Assembly (NCBI RefSeq): GCF_030687495.1
Contig: NZ_CP117435.1
Span: forward strand, 2,608,501 to 2,672,500
DNA length: 64,000 nucleotides
Source of the DNA: Pseudomonas sp. FP453
GTDB lineage: Bacteria > Pseudomonadota > Gammaproteobacteria > Pseudomonadales > Pseudomonadaceae
Direction: 5' to 3'
The notes below the pieces were generated by a model that saw only the letters and a program-made list of their open reading frames with translations, made no database searches and had not been told where the DNA came from. The translations under genes and the position numbers were made by a program. Positions 44,295 through 55,838 of this stretch are shown one piece after another. The first letter of the stretch is position 1, and every line of letters begins with the position of its first letter.

Positions 44295-47200
44295 TCAGTG
44301 GGTGGCGAGTATGACCTCGCGCAGGTACTCGGCCCAAGGGTCTTCGTCGCGACTGACCTGTTCCAGCGTCTGTACCTGCGCCGCGCTTTCCTTCAGTTTG
44401 GCGGCGCCTTGCAGGTAGTGGCGCTCGACGATGATTTTCACCACGGCACGGGAGCGCGGTGAGTCCAGGCTGCGTGGAATACGGTGGCCGTCGGCGTCCG
44501 CTTCCGGCAAGGTCCCGACGGCGGGCAGCAGATCGTCGAGGCGGCGGATGCGGACGCCGGGGGCATGGCTCACAGCGCTCACGTCGATGGGTTGGACGCC
44601 CGAGGCATAAGCCGGCCAATCGAGCGCCAGGCTGGAGACAGCCTGATCGGGCGAATCCGCCGCCGCTACCAGCGTGTCGTAATCCAGGTCATGACGCGCG
44701 CGAATCAGCAGGTGCTTGGGGAAGCATTCATACACACGGCGGTCGCGGTAGAAGCTGGCGCAGACGATCAGGCCGAAGGTCCCGACAGCTCCGCTGCCGT
44801 CGCGCAGGGCAAAAAATTCCACCTTGCCGAACTCCAGCGCCTCGCGCCAGGGCAATGTCAGCCCCGGCAAGGCATCCAGCAGGTAGTCGGTCAAGGCGGT
44901 CTGCAGGCGGAGCAGGTGCTCGTTGAAGGTTTGCGCAAACAGCGAACTGAAGGCGTTCAACTGGTCGAAGCGCGGCGCCAGTTCGCGGTACTTGATGCGT
45001 TTGTCGCTGGAGTGCCAGCGCTGCGTCGTCACCTGCAGCTCATTGGCCATATACAGGTCCACGAAGGAATATAGATTGCCCTGAGGGGCGTCGTCGGGCC
45101 AGCGGTCCTCGGAAATTTCCGAGTCTTCCGGTAGCTCAATCAGTATCAGCTCATCCAGCAACGGGGTCTGCGGGTAGACCTTTTCCAGGGCTTGCAGGGC
45201 CAGGGCGCGCCGGCCCGGTAACGGAGCGGCAAAGGCCTCCATGGCGGTGCGCAACCGTGCGCGCAAGGCGTTGAGCGCGGCAATCGCGGCATTCGTCTGT
45301 TCGACACTGTAGCGTTGTTGGCGCGGCAACAGGCCGTTGGTCACGGCCCACGCCTGGATAGCCGGGGCGGTCAGGGGGGCTTGCAGAAAGCGGGCCCACT
45401 TGCCATCGGGTGGCAGATGGGCCAGGTACATGATCTCGGCGTAGGAAAACTGGCGCGCCGCGCCGGGCATCCGCTCTTCCAGGTAGATTGTGTATTGCTG
45501 GAACAGTGCCCATGTCTGGGTCGCCAGGTAGGGCAGCGAGTCGGGTATCTCACGCACCAGCAGGTGTGGCGCGCGGCCACAGAACATCAAGTGCGTGGCC
45601 AGGGCGGCCTGGCCAGGGTCGAGGCGTGTGAAGCTGTTTTCCAACTGCTGGCGGACGAAGGCCGCCGACTCTCCCCAGAAGAACGTGCCGGTCCAGTCCA
45701 GGCGATTGATACGCGCAGGTTGGGTATCGATGTCCGGGTCCAGGCTCAGAATCAGTGCAGCCCATACCAACGCACTGCGGCTCGCGTGGCCGCTGGTCTC
45801 GATCGCATCGACGCCGTGCCGTTGCAGGTCCGAGGACAGTTTGGCGGCCAGTTGCTGGGCCCGTGGCGACGCGATCAGGCGGATCATCAGCAGGTCGGCC
45901 TCGGCGCGGATATCCACCGGTGACTTGCCTTCCAGCACCGGTTGGGCGAGGTAGCCGAACAGATGGGGTTCATCTTCGGGAAGCCACGTGCGACTGACGG
46001 TAATTGCCCGTTGCCGGTCGGTATCGGACAAGGTCCAGGCAATCGGTTGCGCCTCCAGGGCCGGCGAGAGGGCGCGCCAGTAGTCGTTTTCTTTCAAGCG
46101 CAACGGCACGGTGATCGTCAGGCGTTGTGCGGCGAGGCGTGCGTCCTCCAGGGTGGCCGGCAACTTGTGCCCGTACAGCAGCAGCGCCTGGCGCAGGCTG
46201 ACCGCGTCGTTGGTGCGCAGTTGCCCGCCTGAACGGATGGCCAGCGGCAGCAACTTGCGCAGCATGGCGCTGAGTTTTTTGTCGGCCAATACCTCGGTGG
46301 TCAATGAGACCCACTCGCCCTCCAGGTTTCGGCCGGCGAGGCCGGTGTCCACATTGAGCAAAATGTGGCTGTCGGGGTCGATGTGCAGCTTTTGGCGTAT
46401 CGCGACAAACTCCGGCTGGCTCGCAAGGGTTTGCAGGGCCTGGCGGCCCGGCGCCAGGGTCGTGGGGACGTCATCTTCGTCGACCGTGATAATCGCATCC
46501 AGCCCCCGGGGGCCTTTCAAGGTGCCGTGGCTGATGGCGTTGTACAGCCCCCTTGCGCATGGCGTGGCGGTCATTGAGAAAACCCGCGTGCAGGCTGTAG
46601 TCAAAGCGCTCGCGCAGGCTGCGTGCGTCGGCGAAGAGCGTGGGCACCGGCGGCATCGGCCATTGCCGCAGGCGTACGACCAGGCTCGCCAGCGCTGTTT
46701 GGGTGAGGGGGCGTTCAATGTTGTACGCCTTCAAACACGCGGCGATGCTCAGGCTGTGATCGGGGGTAGATGTCCGTGCCCAGCTTGGTGGCGAGCCGGC
46801 TCAGGATCTCCCAACGGGTATGGGGTGTTTTCGGGCGCAGTTCGCGGCTGCGGATTTCCCCCGCTTCACGCCTGGGTAGCACTTGGACCACCTGTTTGAG
46901 GTGATCGTAGTAATACTCCGCGGTCGCCGCTTGCAGGCCCTCGACGATGTTGTCTTCGACGATCACCTTCAGCCGCTGGGCGGCTTCCTTCAGCGTGCGC
47001 GCCAGCAGTGAGTCTGACGTCAGGTGCAGGCGGGTACGAAACAGCGCGAGGCTGTCGAATCGACCCAGGGCTTGCAGCGCGTCGGCCAGCTGTTGGTAGT
47101 CGAGTCGCTGCTGGGTGCGTTCTGCATGGATCAGCGAGCGGCTTTTGCCCGCCTCATCGATTGCGGGAAAGGCTTGGGCGGTCTGCAGCTCGTCAATCAT

Positions 47201-47764
47201 CAATTGCGCTTGCAGGCGGTTTTCGGGGATGGGATAGCCGTAGAAGGCCAGGACCCGATCCAGGGGCAGGGTGCGCGCGATGTTGTCGATGCGCTCGCCA
47301 ACGTACGCCATGCCCAGTTCGGCCGGGTCCAGCAGTTGGCTGACGAACACCAGCACGCTGGACACCTTCCACCACCCTGAGGCGTCGGCGAGGGTAAAAC
47401 GGTAGAGGGTGCGCTGGCCGAGCACTTTGCCTTCAAGGGTGCCGTTGTGGATGCGTAGCGTGGTGAAATCCAGGCGCCGGCGGTCCGCCCAGTCCAGCAG
47501 CTCTGACTGATTGAAGGCCTTGCGAAACACTTCGGCCCACTGCCCCAGCAGCGACAACTCGGACACGATGGTGGGGTGGGTTGGGGCGGGAAGCGCCTGG
47601 TCGGGTGGGGTGTTCAGTGCGATCAGCAGTTGGTCGATCAGCTCCTTGTCGCCTTGCTTGGGCAGGTCGTCGCGCAGGCTCAGCACCAGGGCCGAATAGC
47701 GGGTGCTGGCTGACGGGCTGGAAAAATCATCGGGGGAGCGTTTGCTAATGCGTGGTCCATCCAT
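44295..47764 (-). pseudogene. Very large protein of unknown function (~1,155 residues), two frameshifts
   Basis: Reading 47764 to 44295 with two one-base corrections gives one continuous protein. An extra G/C in the five-base run at 46762-46766 breaks the frame after KLGTDIYP, and another at 46548-46552 breaks it after NDRHAMRKG. The corrected joins DIYPDHSLSIAACLKAYNIE and RKGLYNAISHGTLKG are smooth. The protein has no signal peptide, membrane helix or repeat and is mostly helical. Its N-terminal part has LLDWADRRRLDFTTLRIHNG and a WWKV strand that recall the large Pseudomonas proteins annotated with dermonecrotic-toxin-like (DUF6543-type) domains, but I find no catalytic motif to support that. 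It stands alone between an AraC gene and an iron operon. Functional gene or true pseudogene is undecided. Confidence 0.68.
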
Positions 47765-47874
47765 GGGACAGCCTCCTGTCGTGGCGTAAACCCCATGTTT
47801 GCGTCAATGGGGTGCAGGCTGACAGCAGGCGGTTCAGCGGATGCCGTGGCGGCTCTCAGCTACGGCTGTAGGCG

Positions 47875-50337
47875 TTAGAAGTCCCAGCGCGTGGCCAATT
47901 GCAGGCTGCGCGGCTCGCCGTAGAAACCGGTGCCGAAATTGCCCAGGCCCGTGTAGTACTTTTTATCGAACAGGTTCTTCACGTTCAGCGTGGTGCTCAG
48001 GTGCTCGTTGAAACGGTAGCGGGCCATCAAGTCCACCAGGTAGTAGCTGTCCTGGGTGATGCGCGCGTAGTCGCCGCCGTTGACGCTGTCACTCGGGTCG
48101 GGCTGGAACACGTTGCCAAAGAACGCGCTCTGCCAGTTCACGCCGCCGCCCACGGTGACGTTGTCCAGGGCGCCGGGCAGGCGATAGGAACTGAACAGGC
48201 GCACCACCTGCTGCGGCGTGGTGGTTTGCAGTACCGAGCTGTACACGTAGCCGTCATCGGCATCGCGGGTGTGCTGGTAGGTGTAGCCGGCCGAGACGTT
48301 CCAGCCGTCCAGCACTTCGCCCGACAGCTCGGCTTCAAAGCCCTTGGTGGTGGCGCCGGCAATTGCGCGGTATACCGAGTCGGTATCAAACCCGGAAACG
48401 TATTGGGCGACGTTGTCCTGTTCGATGCGGAACACGGCGAAACTGGCGTTCAGGCGGCCATCGTAGAACGCGGCCTTGAGGCCCGCCTCGTAGGTGTCGC
48501 CTTCCACCGGATCGAGCAGCTTGCGGTCGGCGTCCTTGCTGGTTTGCGGGCGGTAGATCTGGGTGTAGCTGGTGTAGGCCGACCAGGTGTCGTCGAGGTC
48601 GTAGACCAGGCCGGCGTACGGCGTGACTACGCCGCTCTGCCGATAGGTGGTGCGGTTGTCGGCTTTGGTCGGGTCGTAGAAGTCGGTGCTGTCGGTGCCG
48701 CTGAAGTTGTTGACCCGTGCGCCGAGGATCACCGACAGGTCATCGGTGGGCTTCAGGCGCGTGGCCAGGTACGCGCCGGTCTGGCGTTGCACGATGTCGT
48801 TCTGGCCGCTGCGGGGGATGTCCGGCTTGGCGTACTCGCCGTGCCAGTCGAAGATGCTGCCACCCACGCCGGGGTAGATCGAACCGTACACCGGCACATC
48901 CTGTTTCGAGCGGGTGGCCATAAAGCCCAGGATCAACTCGTGCTCGCGCCCCAGCAGGCCGAAGGGGCCGCTGACGTTGATGTCCAGGGTGTTTTGCACC
49001 TGGTCGCCCTTGTACTTGCCCATGAACATGTACATGCCGTCGCCCGTCACGGGGTCCGGGTTGCCGCCGCTGGCGGAGGCGAGCAGGGTGTCATGCTGGC
49101 TGCGCTTGCGGTCGAGGCTGACTTTGAGCGACCAGTCGTTGGCCAGTTTCTGTTGCACGGAGGCAAAGATAGTCTGGTTGGTGAAGTCGCGGCGGCTCCA
49201 GTCGGCGGCGGGGTTGAACGAGCGCGAGAAGTTCGTGCGCGAGCCGTCGCTGAAAAACATCGGGAACCCGGTCCAGGTGGCGCCACGGGAGCGGGTGTTT
49301 TGCTGGTCGATGCCAAAGGTCAGCAGGGTGTCGGGCGTGAGGTCCGCTTCGAGGATGCCGTAGGCGATGTCCTTGGCGTTCTGGTAGTGGTCCAGGTAGG
49401 ACTGGCGATCCTGATACACGCCGACAAACCGCCCGCGCACATTGCCCGACTCGGTCAGCGGTCCGGAGATATCGCCTTCGGTGCGGTAGTTGTCCCACGA
49501 GCCAAAGGTCTGTGTGACCGAGGCCTTGAAGGCGGCGGTGGGTTTTTTGCGGATCAGGTTGACCGTGGCCGACGGGTCGCCGGAGCCGCTGAGCAAACCG
49601 GCGGAACCCTTGATGATTTCCAGGTGGTCGTACACCGCCATGTCGGTGCTGGTGGTGCCGTAGTCGTACACGCCGTCGTAGGTCGAGTTGACGCCGTCGT
49701 ACTGGAAGTTGGTGATCGGCAGGCCGCGCCCGGAAAACTCCCAGCGCTCGCTGTCGTAGTTCTGCACGCTGATGCCGGGGGCACGGCGCAGGGTGTCGGC
49801 GATGCTGTTGGAGCCTTGGTCATCCATTTGCTGGCGGGTGATCACGGTGACCGACTGCGGGGTTTCGCGCATCGACAGCGGCAGGCCGGTGGCCGAGGCC
49901 ATGGACCCGGTGGTGTAGGAATGGCTGTCTTCGGTGATGGCGCCCAGTTGCTCGCCGGAAATCGTCGTGGCGCCCAACTCCAGCGCGCCAGTGTTGGCCG
50001 GGATCAGTTCAAGCACGTAACCGTTGTTGCCTTGGGGCAGCGCCTGCAAACCGCTACCTTGCAACAGGCGCTGCAAGCCGCTGGCTGCGGTGTAATTGCC
50101 ATTCAAGCCGGGGCTGGTCTTACCGGCGGCGAGGCTGTTATGGCCGGCGATGAAAATGCCCGATTGCGCGGCGAAGCTGTTCAACACACTGACCAGAGAG
50201 CCGCCGGCGATGCGGTAGTTGCGCGTGGCGTGCTGTGTGACGTCCGGCTCGGCGGCGTACGCCGTGGGGACGCCGAGGCAAAACAGTGAGGTGGCCAGCG
50301 CCAAGGGGCGCAGCGCGAAACGAGCAGGTTGCGACAT
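47875..50337 (-). CDS. TonB-dependent siderophore receptor with STN signalling domain
   Basis: 820 residues from ATG 50337, behind AGGGAA. Signal peptide (cut after AYAA, about 29), STN domain (about 38-112; YRIAGGSLVSVLNSFAAQSG), TonB-box-like ATTISGE, plug (RETPQSVTVITRQQMDDQ, IIKGSAGLLSGSGDPSATVN) and barrel ending LQLATRWDF. FpvA/FoxA-like architecture: it imports an iron-siderophore and signals through its STN domain. It is the last gene of a sigma - anti-sigma - receptor operon, so it probably induces its own synthesis when the ligand binds. Ligand unknown. Confidence 0.93.
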   Translation of the reverse strand: MSQPARFALRPLALATSLFCLGVPTAYAAEPDVTQHATRNYRIAGGSLVSVLNSFAAQSGIFIAGHNSLAAGKTSPGLNGNYTAASGLQRLLQGSGLQALPQGNNGYVLELIPANTGALELGATTISGEQLGAITEDSHSYTTGSMASATGLPLSMRETPQSVTVITRQQMDDQGSNSIADTLRRAPGISVQNYDSERWEFSGRGLPITNFQYDGVNSTYDGVYDYGTTSTDMAVYDHLEIIKGSAGLLSGSGDPSATVNLIRKKPTAAFKASVTQTFGSWDNYRTEGDISGPLTESGNVRGRFVGVYQDRQSYLDHYQNAKDIAYGILEADLTPDTLLTFGIDQQNTRSRGATWTGFPMFFSDGSRTNFSRSFNPAADWSRRDFTNQTIFASVQQKLANDWSLKVSLDRKRSQHDTLLASASGGNPDPVTGDGMYMFMGKYKGDQVQNTLDINVSGPFGLLGREHELILGFMATRSKQDVPVYGSIYPGVGGSIFDWHGEYAKPDIPRSGQNDIVQRQTGAYLATRLKPTDDLSVILGARVNNFSGTDSTDFYDPTKADNRTTYRQSGVVTPYAGLVYDLDDTWSAYTSYTQIYRPQTSKDADRKLLDPVEGDTYEAGLKAAFYDGRLNASFAVFRIEQDNVAQYVSGFDTDSVYRAIAGATTKGFEAELSGEVLDGWNVSAGYTYQHTRDADDGYVYSSVLQTTTPQQVVRLFSSYRLPGALDNVTVGGGVNWQSAFFGNVFQPDPSDSVNGGDYARITQDSYYLVDLMARYRFNEHLSTTLNVKNLFDKKYYTGLGNFGTGFYGEPRSLQLATRWDF

Positions 50338-50435
50338 GAAGGGTTCCCTTTGAATCAGATCGAACGGCGAATTGAAAGCGTCTGCAGGGTTAACCGGACG
50401 AGTGTTCAAAAGGGGAACTGGCGCGTGCAGATTTT

Positions 50436-51386
50436 TTATTTGGGAACGACGGTGATCCACCAGGGGAGCGGGCTGTCGAGGCGAATCGGCAGCGCGGCTT
50501 GCAGCAGGTGCAAGGCGTGGTCGCTGTCCTTGAGCGGGAACGAACCCATCACCGGCAACTGCGCCACCGCCGGATCACAGCCGAGGTGGCCGGGGCTGTA
50601 GCGGTTGAGTTCGGCGATCAGTTGGCCCAGCGGCAGGTTGTCGGCCAGCAGCACGCCGTGGCTCCAGGCTTCACGGGCGGGGGACGCGGTGGCGGTACTG
50701 TCGATGTGTTCGCGGGTAAACCACACTTGCTGGCCGGCTTCGATAATACGCACTGGCCCGTCGAGGGTGCTGACCTGCACGCGGCCGTCGAAGACGTTGA
50801 GTTGGGTGCGGTGTTCGGTGTGCAGCACACTGAACCGCGTGCCCAGCGCTTGCAGGCGACCGTGTTCGGTGTCCACCAGGAACGGCCGGTGGGCGTCCTT
50901 CGCGGTGTCGATCAGCACCTCGCCAAAGCGCAGGCGCAACAGGCGTTGCGCCGTATCAAAGCGCACATCCAGCGCGGTCAATGCGTTGAGCCACACATGG
51001 CTGCCGTCGGCCAGCAACGCATCGCGGGTTTCGCCACGGGTGGTGGCGTAGTCCGCGCTCCAACCGCCCACCAGCCGGGGCAGGGCGGTGTTGCGCCAGG
51101 CGCCCCAGGCCAGTGTCGAACCGCCGCACAGCACCAGCAAAGTCTTGAGGGTTTGCCGGCGGGAACTGCGCAAGGCCCGGCCGGCGCTTTGCGGTTGCTC
51201 CAGCAGCGGCGCAAAGCGTTGGCTGACGCGCTCCACATACTGCCAGGCGGCCAAGTGCTCGGGGTTCTGCACAACCCAGGCCTGCCAGCGCTGCTGTTCC
51301 TGGGCGCTGCCTGGGGCCTGCAAGCGCACGTACCATTGCGCCGCCTGTTCCAGGCTGGCATGGCTGAGTGTGCCGGGGGTGGTCAT
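50436..51386 (-). CDS. FecR-family anti-sigma regulator
   Basis: 316 residues. A cytosolic N-terminal sigma-binding domain with conserved tryptophans (QAAQWYVRLQAPGSAQEQQR, WQAWVV, AAWQYVERV), one membrane helix (LKTLLVLCGGSTLAWGAW, about 80-97) and a periplasmic FecR domain (GETRDALLADGSHVWLNALT, VDTEHGRLQALGTRFSV) that contacts the receptor STN domain. The start overlaps the sigma gene stop (ATGA). It transmits receptor occupancy to the sigma factor. Confidence 0.93.
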   Translation of the reverse strand: MTTPGTLSHASLEQAAQWYVRLQAPGSAQEQQRWQAWVVQNPEHLAAWQYVERVSQRFAPLLEQPQSAGRALRSSRRQTLKTLLVLCGGSTLAWGAWRNTALPRLVGGWSADYATTRGETRDALLADGSHVWLNALTALDVRFDTAQRLLRLRFGEVLIDTAKDAHRPFLVDTEHGRLQALGTRFSVLHTEHRTQLNVFDGRVQVSTLDGPVRIIEAGQQVWFTREHIDSTATASPAREAWSHGVLLADNLPLGQLIAELNRYSPGHLGCDPAVAQLPVMGSFPLKDSDHALHLLQAALPIRLDSPLPWWITVVPK

Positions 51387-51904
51387 TGCACCAGCATCCC
51401 GTCCAGTTCGGCTTCGAGGATCGCGCAGTGCAGCAGGGCCTGGGCCATGTATTTCTTGACCATGCGCTCGCCCACGCCCAGCTGTTCGCCAATCTGCTGG
51501 TAGCGCAGGCCGTGGAGCTGGGCGAGCAGGAAGGCTTCTCTGACATTCTTCGGCAGGCGCGCAAGCATGGCGTCCACTTCGTAGAGGGTCTCGACGATGA
51601 TCGCGCGCTGTTCCGGTGACGGCTGCGTGTCTTGCGGGCGCAGGGCCAAGCTGTCGAGCCAGGCTTTTTCCAGTTGGCGACGGCGCCAGTGATCGATGCA
51701 CAAACCCCGGGCGATGGTGGCCAGGTAGGAGCGCTGGCGCAGGTGATCGGTCTCGCTGGGTGGGCGGTTGAGGATGCGGATGAAGGTGTCATGGGCCAGG
51801 TCGGCGGCATCCCAGCGGTCATTCAGGCGCCGGCGCAACAGGCCGAGCAGCCAGCTGTGGTGGGTGCCGTAGAGGTGGGTGAAAGAGGTCGACACAATAT
51901 CCAT
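51383..51904 (-). CDS. FecI-type iron-starvation ECF sigma factor
   Basis: 173 residues from ATG 51904, starting MDIVSTSFTHLYGTHHSWLL, the FecI-type N-terminus. Region 2 (LNDRWDAADLAHDTFIRIL, YLATIARGLCIDHWRRRQLE) and region 4 (LPKNVREAFLLAQLHGLRYQ, GERMVKKYMAQALLHC) are complete. It directs transcription of the receptor operon when released by FecR. A probable Fur box lies upstream. Confidence 0.93.
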   Translation of the reverse strand: MDIVSTSFTHLYGTHHSWLLGLLRRRLNDRWDAADLAHDTFIRILNRPPSETDHLRQRSYLATIARGLCIDHWRRRQLEKAWLDSLALRPQDTQPSPEQRAIIVETLYEVDAMLARLPKNVREAFLLAQLHGLRYQQIGEQLGVGERMVKKYMAQALLHCAILEAELDGMLVQ

Positions 51905-51971
51905 CCAGCGCAAAAAGGATTGGCGTAAATAAGAATTGGTCGCGATTAAAGCAAAGGGGGCGCGTGCGCGC

Positions 51972-51990
51972 AAATGATATTGAATTGCTA
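51972..51990. promoter_or_regulatory. Probable Fur box before the FecI-type gene
   Basis: On the minus strand the site reads TAGCAATTCAATATCATTT, close to Pseudomonas Fur targets of the TAATnATTATCATTT form. It lies 68 bases upstream of the sigma gene start. Confidence 0.5.
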
Positions 51991-52018
51991 TTGGACAGTT
52001 GAGGCGGTCACGGTCAAA

Positions 52019-52106
52019 TGTGGGAGCGGGCTTGCCCGCGATGGCGTCCTGTCAGTGCCGAATCTATCGACTGACACACTGCAATCGCGGGCAAGCCCGC
52101 TCCCAC
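52019..52106. repeat. REPIN, CGGGCTTGCCCGCGA type
   Basis: Inverted arms TGTGGGAGCGGGCTTGCCCG and GCGGGCAAGCCCGCTCCCAC around a 45-base spacer; the second element of this subtype in the window. It lies between the 5' region of the sigma operon and the 3' end of the peptide transporter operon. Confidence 0.9.
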
Positions 52107-52140
52107 CATTGACCGTGCCCACATTTTGAATTGTGTTGTA

Positions 52141-53742
<1,602 letters not shown>

Positions 53743-53743
53743 C

Positions 53744-54763
53744 TCATTTCCTCGGGTCGAAGGCATCGCGAGCGGACTCGCCGATAAACACCAGCAGGCT
53801 CAACATGATCGCCAGCACGGCAAAGGCACTCATGCCCAGCCACGGCGCTTGCAGGTTGGATTTGCCCTGGGCCACCAGCTCGCCCAGGGACGGCGAGCCG
53901 GCCGGCAAGCCAAAGCCGAGGAAGTCCAGGGCGGTGAGGGTGCCGATGGCGCCGGTGAGGATGAACGGCATGAAGGTCATGGTCGAGACCATCGCGTTGG
54001 GCAGGATATGGCGGAACATGATCGCGCCGTTCTGCATGCCCAGCGCCCGTGCCGCGCGCACGTACTCGAGGTTGCGCCCGCGCAGGAACTCGGCGCGCAC
54101 CACGTCCACCAGGCTCATCCACGAGAACAGCAGCATGATCCCCAGCAGCCACCAGAAATTGGGCTGCACGAAGCTGGCAAGGATGATCAACAGGTACAAC
54201 ACCGGCAAGCCGGACCAGATTTCCAGGAAGCGCTGCCCGGCCAGGTCGACCCAGCCGCCGTAAAAGCCCTGCAAGGCGCCGGCGATCACGCCGATGACCG
54301 AGCTGAGCACGGTGAGCGTCAGGGCAAACAGCACCGACACGCGGAAGCCATAGATCACCCGCGCGAGCACGTCGCGGCCCTGGTCATCGGTGCCCAGCAG
54401 GTTGACCGAGGACGGCGGCGCGGGCGCCGGTACTTTCAGGTCGTAGTTGATGCTCTGGTAGCTGAACGGGATGGGCGCCCACAAGGTCCAGGCGTCCTTG
54501 GCCTTGAGCAGCTCCTGGATATACGGGCTCTTGTAGTTGGCCTCCAGGGGGAACTCGCCGCCAAAGGTGGTTTCCGGGTAGCGCTTGAGCGCGGGGAAGT
54601 ACCAGTCGCCGTCGAAGTGCACGGCCAGGGGCTTGTCATTGGCGATCAACTCCGCGCCCAGGCTGAGCACGAACAGGACCAGGAACAGCCACAGCGACCA
54701 CCAGCCACGTTTGTTGGCCTTGAACCGCTCGAACCGGCGGCGATTGAGGGGGGATAGATTCAT
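53744..54763 (-). CDS. yejE: Peptide ABC transporter permease (YejE-type)
   Basis: 339 residues. It has the N-terminal OppC_N helix (WWSLWLFLVLFVLSLGAELI), a periplasmic loop typical of YejE (VHFDGDWYFPALKRYPETTFGGE split near 50-75) and a C-terminal BPD_transp_1 domain with the EAA-loop ATPase contact REFLRGRNLEYVRAARALG-like segment (about 225-245). One base separates its start from the YejB stop. With YejB it forms the membrane channel. Confidence 0.93.
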   Translation of the reverse strand: MNLSPLNRRRFERFKANKRGWWSLWLFLVLFVLSLGAELIANDKPLAVHFDGDWYFPALKRYPETTFGGEFPLEANYKSPYIQELLKAKDAWTLWAPIPFSYQSINYDLKVPAPAPPSSVNLLGTDDQGRDVLARVIYGFRVSVLFALTLTVLSSVIGVIAGALQGFYGGWVDLAGQRFLEIWSGLPVLYLLIILASFVQPNFWWLLGIMLLFSWMSLVDVVRAEFLRGRNLEYVRAARALGMQNGAIMFRHILPNAMVSTMTFMPFILTGAIGTLTALDFLGFGLPAGSPSLGELVAQGKSNLQAPWLGMSAFAVLAIMLSLLVFIGESARDAFDPRK

Positions 54764-54764
54764 C

Positions 54765-55838
54765 TCAATGCTCCCGGCTGGCGAAGTCGATGCGCGGATC
54801 GACCAGGGTGTAGGTGAGGTCGCCGATCAGTTTCACGATCAGCCCCAGCAGGGTGAAGATAAACAGCGTGCCGAACACCACCGGGTAGTCGCGGTTGATC
54901 GCGGCTTCAAAGCTCATCAGGCCGAGGCCGTCGAGGGAGAAGATCACTTCCACCAGCAGCGAGCCGGTGAAGAAGATACCGATAAAGGCCGACGGGAAGC
55001 CGGCGATCACCAGCAGCATCGCGTTGCGGAACACATGGCCGTAGAGCACGCGGTGGTTGGTCAGGCCCTTGGCCTTGGCGGTGACCACGTATTGCTTGTT
55101 GATCTCGTCGAGAAAGCTGTTCTTGGTCAGCAGGGTCATGGTGGCGAAGTTGCCGATCACCAACGCGGTGATAGGCAGCGCCAGGTGCCAGAAGTAATCG
55201 AGGATCTTGCCGCCCCAACTCAGCTCGTCGAAGTTGTTGGAGGTGAGCCCGCGCAACGGGAACCAGTCGAAATAACTGCCGCCGGCAAACACCACGATCA
55301 GCAGGATGGCGAACAGGAACGCCGGGATCGCATAACCGACGATGATTGCCGAACTGGTCCACACGTCGAAGTGGCTGCCATGGCGCGTGGCCTTGGCGAT
55401 GCCGAGGGGGATCGACACGAGGTACATGATCAGCGTGCTCCATAACCCGAGGGAGATGGACACCGGCATCTTTTCCTTGATCAGGTCGATGACCTTGGCG
55501 TCACGGAAGAAGCTGTCGCCGAAATCCAGGCGGGCGTAGTTCTTGACCATGATCCACAAGCGTTCCGGCGCCGACTTGTCGAAGCCGTACATCTTCTCGA
55601 TTTCCTTGATCAGCGCCGGGTCCAGGCCCTGGGCGCCACGGTAGCTGGAACCGGCCACCGCCACTTCGGCACCGCCGCCAGCGATGCGGCTGGTGGCGCC
55701 GTCAAAGCCTTCGAGCTTGGCGATCATCTGCTCCACCGGGCCACCGGGGGCGGCCTGGATAATGATGAAATTGATCAGCAAGATCCCGAACAGCGTGGGG
55801 ATGATCAGCAACAGGCGACGAAAGATATAGGCCAGCAT
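54765..55838 (-). CDS. yejB: Peptide ABC transporter permease (YejB-type)
   Basis: 357 residues with six membrane helices and a large periplasmic loop after helix 1 containing the YejB-type [14 protein letters not shown] and [19 protein letters not shown] segments. The DppB/OppB start [19 protein letters not shown] and the EAA loop [21 protein letters not shown] are present. It is directly adjacent to the substrate-binding protein gene. Confidence 0.93.
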   Translation of the reverse strand: MLAYIFRRLLLIIPTLFGILLINFIIIQAAPGGPVEQMIAKLEGFDGATSRIAGGGAEVAVAGSSYRGAQGLDPALIKEIEKMYGFDKSAPERLWIMVKNYARLDFGDSFFRDAKVIDLIKEKMPVSISLGLWSTLIMYLVSIPLGIAKATRHGSHFDVWTSSAIIVGYAIPAFLFAILLIVVFAGGSYFDWFPLRGLTSNNFDELSWGGKILDYFWHLALPITALVIGNFATMTLLTKNSFLDEINKQYVVTAKAKGLTNHRVLYGHVFRNAMLLVIAGFPSAFIGIFFTGSLLVEVIFSLDGLGLMSFEAAINRDYPVVFGTLFIFTLLGLIVKLIGDLTYTLVDPRIDFASREH

